From positions 1 to 32,481 of the forward strand of contig DASXVN010000009.1 of the NCBI GenBank assembly GCA_036504235.1: DNA of 32,481 nt. Reading direction: 5' to 3'. Source of the stretch: Zipacnadum sp036504235. Its GTDB lineage: Bacteria; Armatimonadota; Zipacnadia; Zipacnadales; Zipacnadaceae. This document shows, piece after piece, positions 15,106-20,755 of this stretch (the stretch's first letter is position 1; every line of letters begins with the position of its first letter). A program made the position numbers and the translations under genes. Below the pieces are notes generated by a model, which did no database searches, was not told where the DNA came from, and saw nothing but the letters and a program-made list of their open reading frames with translations.

Positions 15106-16518
15106 ATGTCAATAAACGATGCTCCTTCGGCAGAGCCCCGCGGCTGGAAGTTCGTCCTCCGGGCCTTCCGCTACCGCAACTACCGCCTCTTTTTCTTCGG
15201 CCAGGGCATGTCCCTGATCGGCACGTGGATGCAGTGGATCGCCATGCCCTGGCTGGTCTGGCAACTGTACGGCTCCTACCTGCTCCTGGGGCTGATCGGC
15301 TTTCTGGGCCCGATTCCCGCCTTCCTGATCGCCCCCTTCGCCGGGGTGGTCGTCGAGCGCGTGAACCTGCGCCGCATGCTGATCCTCACCCAGACCCTCG
15401 CCATGCTCCAGGCCTTCACTCTGACCGCCCTCGTGCTCACGGGGACGATCCAGGCCTGGCAGATCATCGTGCTGAGCATGATCGGCGGGGTCATCGGCGC
15501 CTTCGACATGACCGGCCGCCAGGCGTTCGTGATCCAGATGGTGGAGCGCCGCGCGGACCTGAGCAACGCCATCGCCCTGAACTCCTCCATGTTCAACGGG
15601 GCGCGGCTCATCGGCCCCGGGCTGGCCGGCGTCGCCCTGGCCTTCGGCAGTCGCCTCACGGAACTGGTCCCCGCGACCCAGCACCTGCTGGCCCACCATC
15701 CCGGCGAGGGGCTGTGCCTGTTGCTGAACGGCGTCAGCTTCCTGGCGGTCATCGGGGCGCTGGTGGCCATGCGGGTGCCGCCGCGGGAGCCGGGGCCGCG
15801 CCGCCAGGTGCGCCAGGAGCTGGTCGAGGGGTTCCGCTACAGCTTCGGCCATCCGGGGATTCGCGCGGTGCTGGTGCTCAGCCTGATGACCGGCCTGCTC
15901 GGGTCGGGCTGGGGCACGCTCATGGCCCCGCTGGTGGACAAGGTCTACCACGGCGGACCGCAGACCCTGGGCCTGCTCATGTCGGCAGGCGCGGTCGGCG
16001 CGATTTCCGGGGCGCTGTACCTGGCCTCGCGGCGCACCCTCCGCGGTCTGGGCACGCTTATGGCCGGCGCAGGCCTGCTCTTTGGCGTGGCCCTGCTCGG
16101 CTTCTCGCGAGCCTCGACGCTGGCGCTGGGGATTCCGCTGATCGTGCTGATGAACCTGGGGATGATGCTCCAGGGCGCCAGTTCCAACACCACCCTGCAG
16201 ACCCTGGTGGATGACGACAAGCGCGGCCGGGTCATGTCCATGTACACCATGACCATGTTCGCGGGCGGCCCGGTCAGCAGCCTGCTCGCCGGCACTCTGG
16301 CCGGCCTCTTCGGCGCGCCCGACACCATTCTGCTCTTCGGCTTCGGGGTGCTGCTTTCCGCCGCGGTCTTCATCGTCGCGCTGGCCCGCACGCGCGACCT
16401 CAAGCATCCCGGCCACGTGGACCGCGAACTCCCGCCCCCCGAGCCGCCGAACGGACTGGCCGGGCCGGGCGAGGTCGTCCCCCCGCTGGAGGCGGACGAC
16501 GAGACCCCCGGCGCTTGA
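15106..16518 (+). CDS. MFS transporter (EntS-like), second of tandem pair
   Basis: A 470-aa paralog of the preceding transporter, with ~12 membrane helices and the shared motifs 'EPRGWKFVLRAFRYRNYRLF', 'SLIGTWMQ', 'GAFDMTGRQAFVIQMVE', 'ALYLASRRT' and 'DDDKRGRVMSMY'. The ATG at 15106 is taken because it aligns with the paralog's start; TTG at 15091 is also in frame. It is slightly longer because of an insert around residues 180-200 ('SRLTELVPATQHLLAHHP'). The pair may be two exporters with different substrates or a heterodimer. The last codons overlap the -35 box of the toxin-antitoxin promoter. Confidence 0.87.
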   Translation: MSINDAPSAEPRGWKFVLRAFRYRNYRLFFFGQGMSLIGTWMQWIAMPWLVWQLYGSYLLLGLIGFLGPIPAFLIAPFAGVVVERVNLRRMLILTQTLAMLQAFTLTALVLTGTIQAWQIIVLSMIGGVIGAFDMTGRQAFVIQMVERRADLSNAIALNSSMFNGARLIGPGLAGVALAFGSRLTELVPATQHLLAHHPGEGLCLLLNGVSFLAVIGALVAMRVPPREPGPRRQVRQELVEGFRYSFGHPGIRAVLVLSLMTGLLGSGWGTLMAPLVDKVYHGGPQTLGLLMSAGAVGAISGALYLASRRTLRGLGTLMAGAGLLFGVALLGFSRASTLALGIPLIVLMNLGMMLQGASSNTTLQTLVDDDKRGRVMSMYTMTMFAGGPVSSLLAGTLAGLFGAPDTILLFGFGVLLSAAVFIVALARTRDLKHPGHVDRELPPPEPPNGLAGPGEVVPPLEADDETPGA

Positions 16519-16543
16519 CCAAGTGTGCAACTTAATGTACAAT
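16515..16543 (+). promoter_or_regulatory. Promoter of the toxin-antitoxin-hisA operon
   Basis: TTGACC (16515-16520) and TACAAT (16538-16543) are separated by exactly 17 bp; matches to consensus are 5/6 each. It starts inside the last codons of the MFS gene and overlaps the TGTACA operator repeats, so the antitoxin complex binding there would block RNA polymerase. Confidence 0.75.
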
Positions 16544-16553
16544 TAGGTGTACA
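16524..16553 (+). promoter_or_regulatory. YefM-box-like operator: three TGTRCA repeats at 12-bp spacing
   Basis: TGTGCA (16524-16529), TGTACA (16536-16541) and TGTACA (16548-16553) are spaced exactly 12 bp start to start. TGTACA is itself a palindrome. The E. coli yefM-yoeB operator is known to use palindromes with a TGTACA core at 12-bp centre-to-centre distance, so the antitoxin encoded just downstream is very probably the repressor. Confidence 0.8.
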
Positions 16554-16569
16554 TAAGGGGCTGATAAAG

Positions 16570-16872
16570 ATGGCGCACCATACCGTAAATCGAGCCGAAA
16601 CCTCCGCCGAGTTGACCATGACCGAGTTCCGGGAGCGCGTGACGCGCCTGCCCGAGGACATGGAACGCGAGCACTGGACCTCGCTGGCCGTAACCCGGCG
16701 CGGGGAGCCGGTGCTGGCGGTGATCCCGTGGGAAATGTATGAGGGCCTACTGGAGACCATGGAGGTGCTCGGCGACCCCGAGATGATGGCCTCCATCCGA
16801 GCGAGTCTCCGGGAGATCGCGGCCGGGCGGACCTATACCAGCGCGGAGGCCCGGCGTAAGCTGGGGCTCTAA
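16570..16872 (+). CDS. Phd/YefM family antitoxin
   Basis: A 100-aa antitoxin. The pattern 'SAELTMTEFRERVTRLPEDMEREHWTSLAVTRRGEPVLAVIPWEMYEGLLETME' is the Phd/YefM fold that dimerises and binds DNA; the C-terminal helical part ('DPEMMASIRASLREIAAGRTYTSAEARRKLGL') is the toxin-binding tail. The ATG at 16570 is preferred over a GTG at 16525 because the latter lies inside the promoter/operator. It should bind and neutralise the toxin encoded two bases downstream and repress the operon through the TGTACA repeats. Confidence 0.85.
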   Translation: MAHHTVNRAETSAELTMTEFRERVTRLPEDMEREHWTSLAVTRRGEPVLAVIPWEMYEGLLETMEVLGDPEMMASIRASLREIAAGRTYTSAEARRKLGL

Positions 16873-16874
16873 CC

Positions 16875-17222
16875 GTGGGCTACCAGGTTCTCTGGAACGA
16901 CGCGGCTTTGGAATTGATGAGGATGGTCAAGGACCGGCGCGTGCAGCGCCGGCTCTTCGATTTGGCGGACACGCTCGCCGAGGAGCCGCAGCGGCGCGGC
17001 CAACCCCTGTACGACGACCTGACCGGCTACTGGTCGCTGCACTGGTCGCGGTGGCGCGTCATCTTTTCGATTGAGGAAGACGAGAAGGCGGTGCATATCC
17101 TGGCGGTGGGCCAGCGCTCCGTGGGCAAACCGACGGATATCTACAACCGCGCCCGCCGACTGCTCAGCCTGGGGCTGATCGAGTCCCCGGATTCCCCTAC
17201 GCAAGACGAGGACGAAAAATGA
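16875..17222 (+). CDS. RelE/ParE superfamily toxin
   Basis: A 115-aa toxin of the RelE/ParE superfamily, most likely a ribosome-dependent mRNA endonuclease, as is usual for partners of YefM-type antitoxins. The core 'YQVLWNDAALELMRMVKDRRVQRRLFDLADTLAEEP...YWSLHWSRWRVIFSIEEDEKAVHILAVGQRS' shows the helical hairpin followed by the beta sheet with conserved arginines. Start is GTG at 16875, two bases after the antitoxin stop. The C-terminal ~20 residues (after DIYNRARRLLSLG) extend past the usual fold and are acidic. The stop overlaps the hisA start as ATGA, so hisA translation is coupled to the toxin. Confidence 0.82.
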   Translation: MGYQVLWNDAALELMRMVKDRRVQRRLFDLADTLAEEPQRRGQPLYDDLTGYWSLHWSRWRVIFSIEEDEKAVHILAVGQRSVGKPTDIYNRARRLLSLGLIESPDSPTQDEDEK

Positions 17223-17947
17223 TTATCTTTCCCGCGATTGACTTGTCCGAGGGCCAGGTTGTGCGCCTGCGCCAGGGCGATATGGCCCAGAAGACTGTGT
17301 ATTCCGCCGACCCGGCGGCCCAGGCGCGGGCCTGGGAGGACCAGGGCGCCGAGGTGCTGCATCTGGTGGATCTGGACGGCGCGATGGCCGGCGAACCGCG
17401 CAATCTCAAGGCTGTGGAAAAGATTGTGGAAACTGTGAGCATTCCCTGTGAATTGGGCGGGGGACTGCGCACGGCGGACCAGGTGGGGCAGGTCCTGGAC
17501 CTCGGCGTGCAGTGGGCGATCATGGGCACCAGCGCCCTGCGCGACCGCCCGGCGCTGGAGGCGGCGCTGGCCGCGCACGGCGAGCGGGTGATCGTGGGGA
17601 TTGACGCCAAAGACGGGATGGTGGCCGTCGCGGGCTGGGTGGAGGCCTCCACGGTGAGCGCCTACGAACTGGCCGCGGAGGTGGCGCGGCTGGGCGTGGG
17701 GCGGATCATCTTCACCGACATCGCCACCGACGGGATGATGAAGGGGCCCAATCTGGAAGCGATGCGCCAGATGTGCCAGGCGGTAAGCGTCCCGGTGATC
17801 GCCTCCGGCGGCGTGACCACCCTGGCGGACGTAGTAGCCCTCCGCGCCCTGCAGCCCGAAGGCCTGCTCGGCTGCATCATCGGCCGGGCGCTGTACGACG
17901 GCACGGTGGGGTTGCGGGAAGCGATTGCGGCGGGGCGAGGCGACTAG
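17219..17947 (+). CDS. hisA: HisA, ProFAR isomerase of histidine biosynthesis
   Basis: A 242-aa (beta-alpha)8 isomerase converting ProFAR to PRFAR in histidine biosynthesis. The catalytic aspartates are in place: D8 in MIIFPAIDL and D129 in VGIDAKDG. The phosphate-binding loops GGGLRT and 'ASGGVTTLADV' are present, as is 'IFTDIATDGMMKGPN'. Length is normal. It starts inside the stop of the toxin gene (ATGA), and no separate promoter is seen in front of it, so its expression likely depends on the toxin-antitoxin promoter at 16515. Confidence 0.95.
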   Translation: MIIFPAIDLSEGQVVRLRQGDMAQKTVYSADPAAQARAWEDQGAEVLHLVDLDGAMAGEPRNLKAVEKIVETVSIPCELGGGLRTADQVGQVLDLGVQWAIMGTSALRDRPALEAALAAHGERVIVGIDAKDGMVAVAGWVEASTVSAYELAAEVARLGVGRIIFTDIATDGMMKGPNLEAMRQMCQAVSVPVIASGGVTTLADVVALRALQPEGLLGCIIGRALYDGTVGLREAIAAGRGD

Positions 17948-17951
17948 CTCT

Positions 17952-17978
17952 CGGTGGCACCGGCGTCTCGCCGGTGCA
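17952..17978. repeat. GGTGGCACCGGC/GCCGGTGC repeat unit
   Basis: A ~26-bp palindromic repeat just after hisA. The same sequence occurs at 27127-27153 inside the glycosidase-like coding sequence, with further partial copies at 27075-27120 and an interrupted copy at about 12844-12892. Confidence 0.75.
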
Positions 17979-18018
17979 GGCTACCGCGAGCCCCCCGGCC
18001 CCAAGTACTCAACTCCCC

Positions 18019-18100
18019 GTAGGGGCGGAGCTTGCTCCGCCCGCGTGAGCCACTAGCCGACGCGGTTGCCCCGGGCGGCGGGTGCAACCGCCGCCCCTAC
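18019..18100. repeat. Composite cloverleaf repeat, shorter variant
   Basis: Outer arms GTAGGGGCGG (18019-18028) and CCGCCCCTAC (18091-18100) are perfect. Inside are a GGAGC-TT-GCTCC hairpin (18027-18038) and a GCGGTTGC/GCAACCGC hairpin (18062-18069 with 18084-18091), with CTAG in the segment between. The middle stem is shorter and competes with the last hairpin, so this copy looks degenerate. A GGCGGGG/CCCCGCC hairpin follows at 18114-18139. The 17948-18162 gap holds only repeats. Confidence 0.65.
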
Positions 18101-18162
18101 AACGGCAACGGCCGGCGGGGGACATAGCCCCCGCCCTACAGGACGGCAACGGCTAGACGCAA

Positions 18163-18537
18163 CTATCGCGACCCCAAGTACTCAACTCCCGGCAGACCCT
18201 CAAAGTGGGCGTCGCCGGTGATGACTTTCGCGCCATAGGCTTGCGCGGTGGCGTAGATTATGGCGTCGGCCATGGGGAGGCGGTGCTCCAGGCTGAGGTC
18301 GGCGGCCTCCAGCGCCAGGCGGTCGTCCAGGGGAACTACGCCGTAGGCCTGGAGACGAGCCGCGCCTAGCGTCGCTACCTGCTCCGAGGCGTCGCGGCGC
18401 AGTCGCTTGAAGACCTCATAGAGCACGATAGCGGGCACCAGCACCTCGTCCGCCGTGTCCAGATAGGGCCGACACTCGGCCTCCCGCGGGCCGCGGGCCA
18501 GTATCTCCATCCACACCGAGGAATCGAGCAAGGTCAA
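18163..18537 (-). CDS. vapC: VapC-type PIN-domain toxin
   Basis: A 124-aa PIN-domain RNase toxin. The four acidic catalytic positions are visible: D5 (LLDSSVW), E41 (VLYEVF), D91 (PMADAIIYA) and D109 (ITGDAHF). VapC proteins cleave tRNA or rRNA and are blocked by the VapB antitoxin. The start is TTG at 18537, which overlaps the vapB TGA stop as TTGA and follows a GAGGAGGAGGA site six bases upstream. It lies convergent to hisA with repeat DNA between. Confidence 0.9.
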   Translation of the reverse strand: MTLLDSSVWMEILARGPREAECRPYLDTADEVLVPAIVLYEVFKRLRRDASEQVATLGAARLQAYGVVPLDDRLALEAADLSLEHRLPMADAIIYATAQAYGAKVITGDAHFEGLPGVEYLGSR

Positions 18538-18746
18538 AACCGATCCTCCTCCTCGCGCAGACCCTCCGTGTTGACCCCCTGCAGCATTCCCTGCAGTTCC
18601 TCGATAGAAAGCACCGGGACCAGGGTGATGAGTCCGTGCCGCACTTGCACGACCATGCGCTGGCCGGCTCGAATCGGCACCTGCTTGCGCACCGCTTCCG
18701 GGATCACCACCTGAAATTTGCTAGATACAGTCACTTGTTGGGCCAT
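18534..18746 (-). CDS. vapB: AbrB/MazE-fold antitoxin VapB
   Basis: A 70-aa antitoxin. The N-terminal swapped-hairpin AbrB DNA-binding domain is clear: 'VTVSSKFQVVIPEAVRKQVPIRAGQRMVVQV'. The acidic C-terminal tail (LREEEDRF) should contact VapC. The ATG at 18746 follows AGAGGAGG. It overlaps vapC by four bases. Expected to autorepress through the inverted repeats at 18777-18797. Confidence 0.9.
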   Translation of the reverse strand: MAQQVTVSSKFQVVIPEAVRKQVPIRAGQRMVVQVRHGLITLVPVLSIEELQGMLQGVNTEGLREEEDRF

Positions 18747-18776
18747 CGTCGGCGCCTCCTCTATGGTTCAACTGCT

Positions 18777-18821
18777 TGTCTATACACAGACAGTGTACCC
18801 CAATACCGAGAAATCAGTCAA
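18777..18821 (-). promoter_or_regulatory. vapBC promoter with overlapping operator palindromes
   Basis: On the minus strand, -35 TTGACT (plus 18816-18821) and -10 TACACT (plus 18792-18797) are 18 bp apart. The -10 is the edge of the inverted repeat TACAC-AGACA-GTGTA (18783-18797), which interlocks with TGTCT-ATACAC-AGACA (18777-18792). The position is right for VapBC autoregulation. Confidence 0.6.
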
Positions 18822-18849
18822 GGCGTTGAACTGAGAGCAATATGCCGTT

Positions 18850-18878
18850 ATCTCTCTCCCGCGTAGCGGGGGAGAGAT
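18850..18878. repeat. ATCTCTCTCCCGC hairpin between vapB and hisF
   Basis: 18850-18862 pairs with 18866-18878 apart from one G-T pair. It is nearly the same as the hairpin at 13000-13027, so it is a dispersed repeat rather than a site specific to this gene pair. Confidence 0.65.
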
Positions 18879-18920
18879 AGACCTCCACCCCCTCCTCTGG
18901 CGAACACGCCGACCTCGCGG

Positions 18921-18966
18921 TATAATAAGGACTAACGTGGGACCCGCGTACGCGTGGGTCCCTTTT
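18921..18966 (+). promoter_or_regulatory. hisF -10 box and 5' leader hairpin
   Basis: A consensus TATAAT at 18921-18926 with only a weak -35 (TGGCGA, 18898-18903). Just downstream GGGACCC (18939-18945) pairs with GGGTCCC (18956-18962), enclosing the self-complementary GCGTACGC and followed by TTTT (18963-18966). This looks like an intrinsic terminator or attenuator placed in a very short leader, 25 bp before hisF. It may instead protect the 5' end or end a transcript coming from upstream. Confidence 0.55.
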
Positions 18967-18991
18967 CTCAGCCCGGCCCCAAGGAGCCCCT

Positions 18992-19795
18992 ATGCTTGCC
19001 AAACGGATTATCCCCTGTCTCGATGTAAACGAAGGCCGCGTGGTTAAGGGCGTCAAGTACGTGGACCACGTGGATGCCGGCGATCCGCTGGAGCAGGCCA
19101 AAGAATACGACCGGCAGATGGCCGATGAACTGGTTTTCCTCGACATCACCGCCTCGCGGGACAAGCGCGACATTGTGCTGGACATGGTCCGGCGCGTCGC
19201 CGAGCAGGTGTTCATTCCCTTTACCGTCGGCGGCGGGGTGCGCAGCGTGCAGGATATCCGCGATATCTTGCGCGCCGGAGCCGACAAGACCTCGATCATG
19301 ACCGCGGGGATTCAGAACCCCACCCTGATCACCGAGGGCGCGGATCGCTTTGGCAGCCAGTGCATCGTGGTGGCCATTGACGCCCGGCGCCAGCCGCGGG
19401 CGGAGCGCGACGACCACTACCTGGGGGCCAACCCCGACGAGGAAATCGAATGGCGCGTGTGGACGCACGGCGGCAGCGAGCCGACCGAGATTGACGCGCT
19501 GTGGTGGGCGGCGGAGGCCGAGCGGCTGGGGGCCGGCGAGCTGCTGGTGACCTCCATGGACGCCGACGGCACCAAGACCGGCTACGACGTGGAGCTGCTG
19601 CGGCGGATCTCCGAGCGGGCCAGCATTCCCGTGGTCGCCTCCGGCGGCGCGGGCAACGTGGACCACATGTATGAGGCGCTGACCGTCGGCAAGGCCGACG
19701 CGGTCCTGGCGGCGAGCATCTTCCACTTCCGCGAGTACACGGTGCGCAAGATCAAGGAAGAACTGGCCGCACGCGGCGTGCCGGTGCGGCTGTAG
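18992..19795 (+). CDS. hisF: HisF, imidazole glycerol phosphate synthase cyclase subunit
   Basis: A 267-aa (beta-alpha)8 cyclase that, with the HisH amidotransferase, makes imidazole glycerol phosphate and AICAR from PRFAR. Catalytic D11 (PCLDVNEGRVVKG) and D130 (VVAIDARR) are present, with phosphate loops GGGVRS and 'ASGGAGNVDH'. One small oddity is 'DKTSIMTAGIQNP' where most HisF proteins read DKVSINTAAV. The ATG at 18992 follows AAGGAG. It is separated from hisA by the divergent vapBC pair. hisH is not in the window. Confidence 0.95.
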   Translation: MLAKRIIPCLDVNEGRVVKGVKYVDHVDAGDPLEQAKEYDRQMADELVFLDITASRDKRDIVLDMVRRVAEQVFIPFTVGGGVRSVQDIRDILRAGADKTSIMTAGIQNPTLITEGADRFGSQCIVVAIDARRQPRAERDDHYLGANPDEEIEWRVWTHGGSEPTEIDALWWAAEAERLGAGELLVTSMDADGTKTGYDVELLRRISERASIPVVASGGAGNVDHMYEALTVGKADAVLAASIFHFREYTVRKIKEELAARGVPVRL

Positions 19796-19831
19796 AGGGA
19801 GAGGGGCTCCTCTCCGCGCGGCCGTTTCCCC

Positions 19832-19942
19832 GTAGGGGCGGAAGTTCGGTGTCCGCACCGAATCTCCGCCCGCGGCAAGGCGCTAGCTAGTGGCTGGCGC
19901 GGGCGGAGATTACCCGGCAGACCGGGCAACTTCCGCCCCTAC
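19832..19942. repeat. Composite cloverleaf repeat, copy B
   Basis: A 111-bp element with the same perfect 15-bp outer arms as the copy at 1259 (19832-19846 with 19928-19942). Inside are a 7-bp hairpin TTCGGTG/CACCGAA (19845-19851 with 19856-19862), a perfect 14-bp middle stem (19861-19874 with 19898-19911) whose loop contains GCTAGCTAG, and a hairpin CCCGG-CAGA..CCGGG (19913-19917 with 19922-19926). Compared with copy A the hairpin stems differ in sequence but stay paired. Confidence 0.87.
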
Positions 19943-19981
19943 AACGGCTAACGGCCCGGCACGGGTCAGCGCCACCCTTCC

Positions 19982-20611
19982 CTACCCCTTCGCCAGCCAG
20001 CCCATGACCCACCCGTAGACGAGCGGCGTGATCGCGGCGGTCATGAGCACCGGGACCAGGCCCTGGCCGATCGTGTGTCGCTGGCGATACCAGCGGGCCC
20101 AGAGGATGACCGGCACCAGCCCCAGCCCGCCCAGCGCCGCGGGCGGCCCGACCAGGGCCAGGGCGAGGACGCAGCCGGTGAACACCGCGGTATGCGCGCT
20201 CACCTTCCACCCCAGCGAGATCAGCGTCAGCGGAATCCCATTGCCCAAAAAAGCGGCGGCCACCGCGAGCAGTTGCGGCGGAGCCTGCGCCAGATACAGC
20301 ACCACCAGGCCGGCCGCGGCGCTGAACAAAGTAGCGGCGAAGGGCACCACCCGCTGCCCGCGCTGGGCCACATGCAGGTCCGTGACCGCTCCCGCCCGCC
20401 ACAAGAGATAGACCACGGCGAAGGGGATCACGGCCGCAAAGACCACGCAAATCGCGGCCCACAGCAGGGCCTCGGCGAGCGTGGCATGCAGGAGAATCGC
20501 CAGCAGGACGCCGGTAATCCCGCTCACGATAAAGGGACTGGTCGCCACCGAAACAAGGTGGGCCAGGAGGTCGGCGGGGCCGCGGCGGTTGTCGGGGTCG
20601 GCGCTGGTCAT
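19982..20611 (-). CDS. PAP2-like membrane protein
   Basis: A 209-aa membrane protein with about six hydrophobic helices. The segments 'WKVSAHTA' and 'ILWARWYRQRHTIGQ' resemble the K-S-H and R-x5-H-x3 motifs of the PAP2 phosphatase superfamily, and 'AVTDLHVAQRGQRVVPF' resembles a sequence seen in some of those proteins. A lipid or polyprenyl phosphate phosphatase is therefore the best guess; the catalytic set is not complete enough to be sure. The ATG at 20611 lacks a clear ribosome site. The frame stays open far upstream, antisense to the DUF2330 gene, which is a GC-codon artefact. Confidence 0.6.
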   Translation of the reverse strand: MTSADPDNRRGPADLLAHLVSVATSPFIVSGITGVLLAILLHATLAEALLWAAICVVFAAVIPFAVVYLLWRAGAVTDLHVAQRGQRVVPFAATLFSAAAGLVVLYLAQAPPQLLAVAAAFLGNGIPLTLISLGWKVSAHTAVFTGCVLALALVGPPAALGGLGLVPVILWARWYRQRHTIGQGLVPVLMTAAITPLVYGWVMGWLAKG

Positions 20612-20680
20612 GGGCGGGCAAGGTAGATTTCGCCGCGCCGGGTCCGACTCCCTTGTGGCGGGGTGCTCAGCCCGGAGAGG

Positions 20681-20709
20681 TTGAGTCGCGTCCGGCTTTC
20701 GGGTATAAC
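20681..20709 (+). promoter_or_regulatory. Promoter of the DUF2330-comB operon
   Basis: TTGAGT (20681-20686) and TATAAC (20704-20709) are separated by exactly 17 bp, with matches to consensus of 4/6 and 5/6. The start codon of the first gene is 47 bp downstream. Confidence 0.65.
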
Positions 20710-20755
20710 CAAGACGCGCACAGGCTGTCCCACTAGTTTCGAGGGAGGGACGCAA

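Noticed and set aside
13558..16542. Two long minus-strand frames opposite the MFS genes
   Set aside because: Their translations are low-complexity, rich in H, Q, G and R, as expected from the complement of a GC-rich membrane protein gene.
16515..18746. A defence island
   Set aside because: Two toxin-antitoxin pairs are present but no restriction, Abi, CBASS, retron or similar gene accompanies them; the other genes here are for histidine synthesis.
18747..18966. Full T-box riboswitch in front of hisF
   Set aside because: Only a loose T-box-like core and a terminator-like hairpin are seen; no Stem I with specifier loop was recognised, and the -10 box lies directly before the hairpin.
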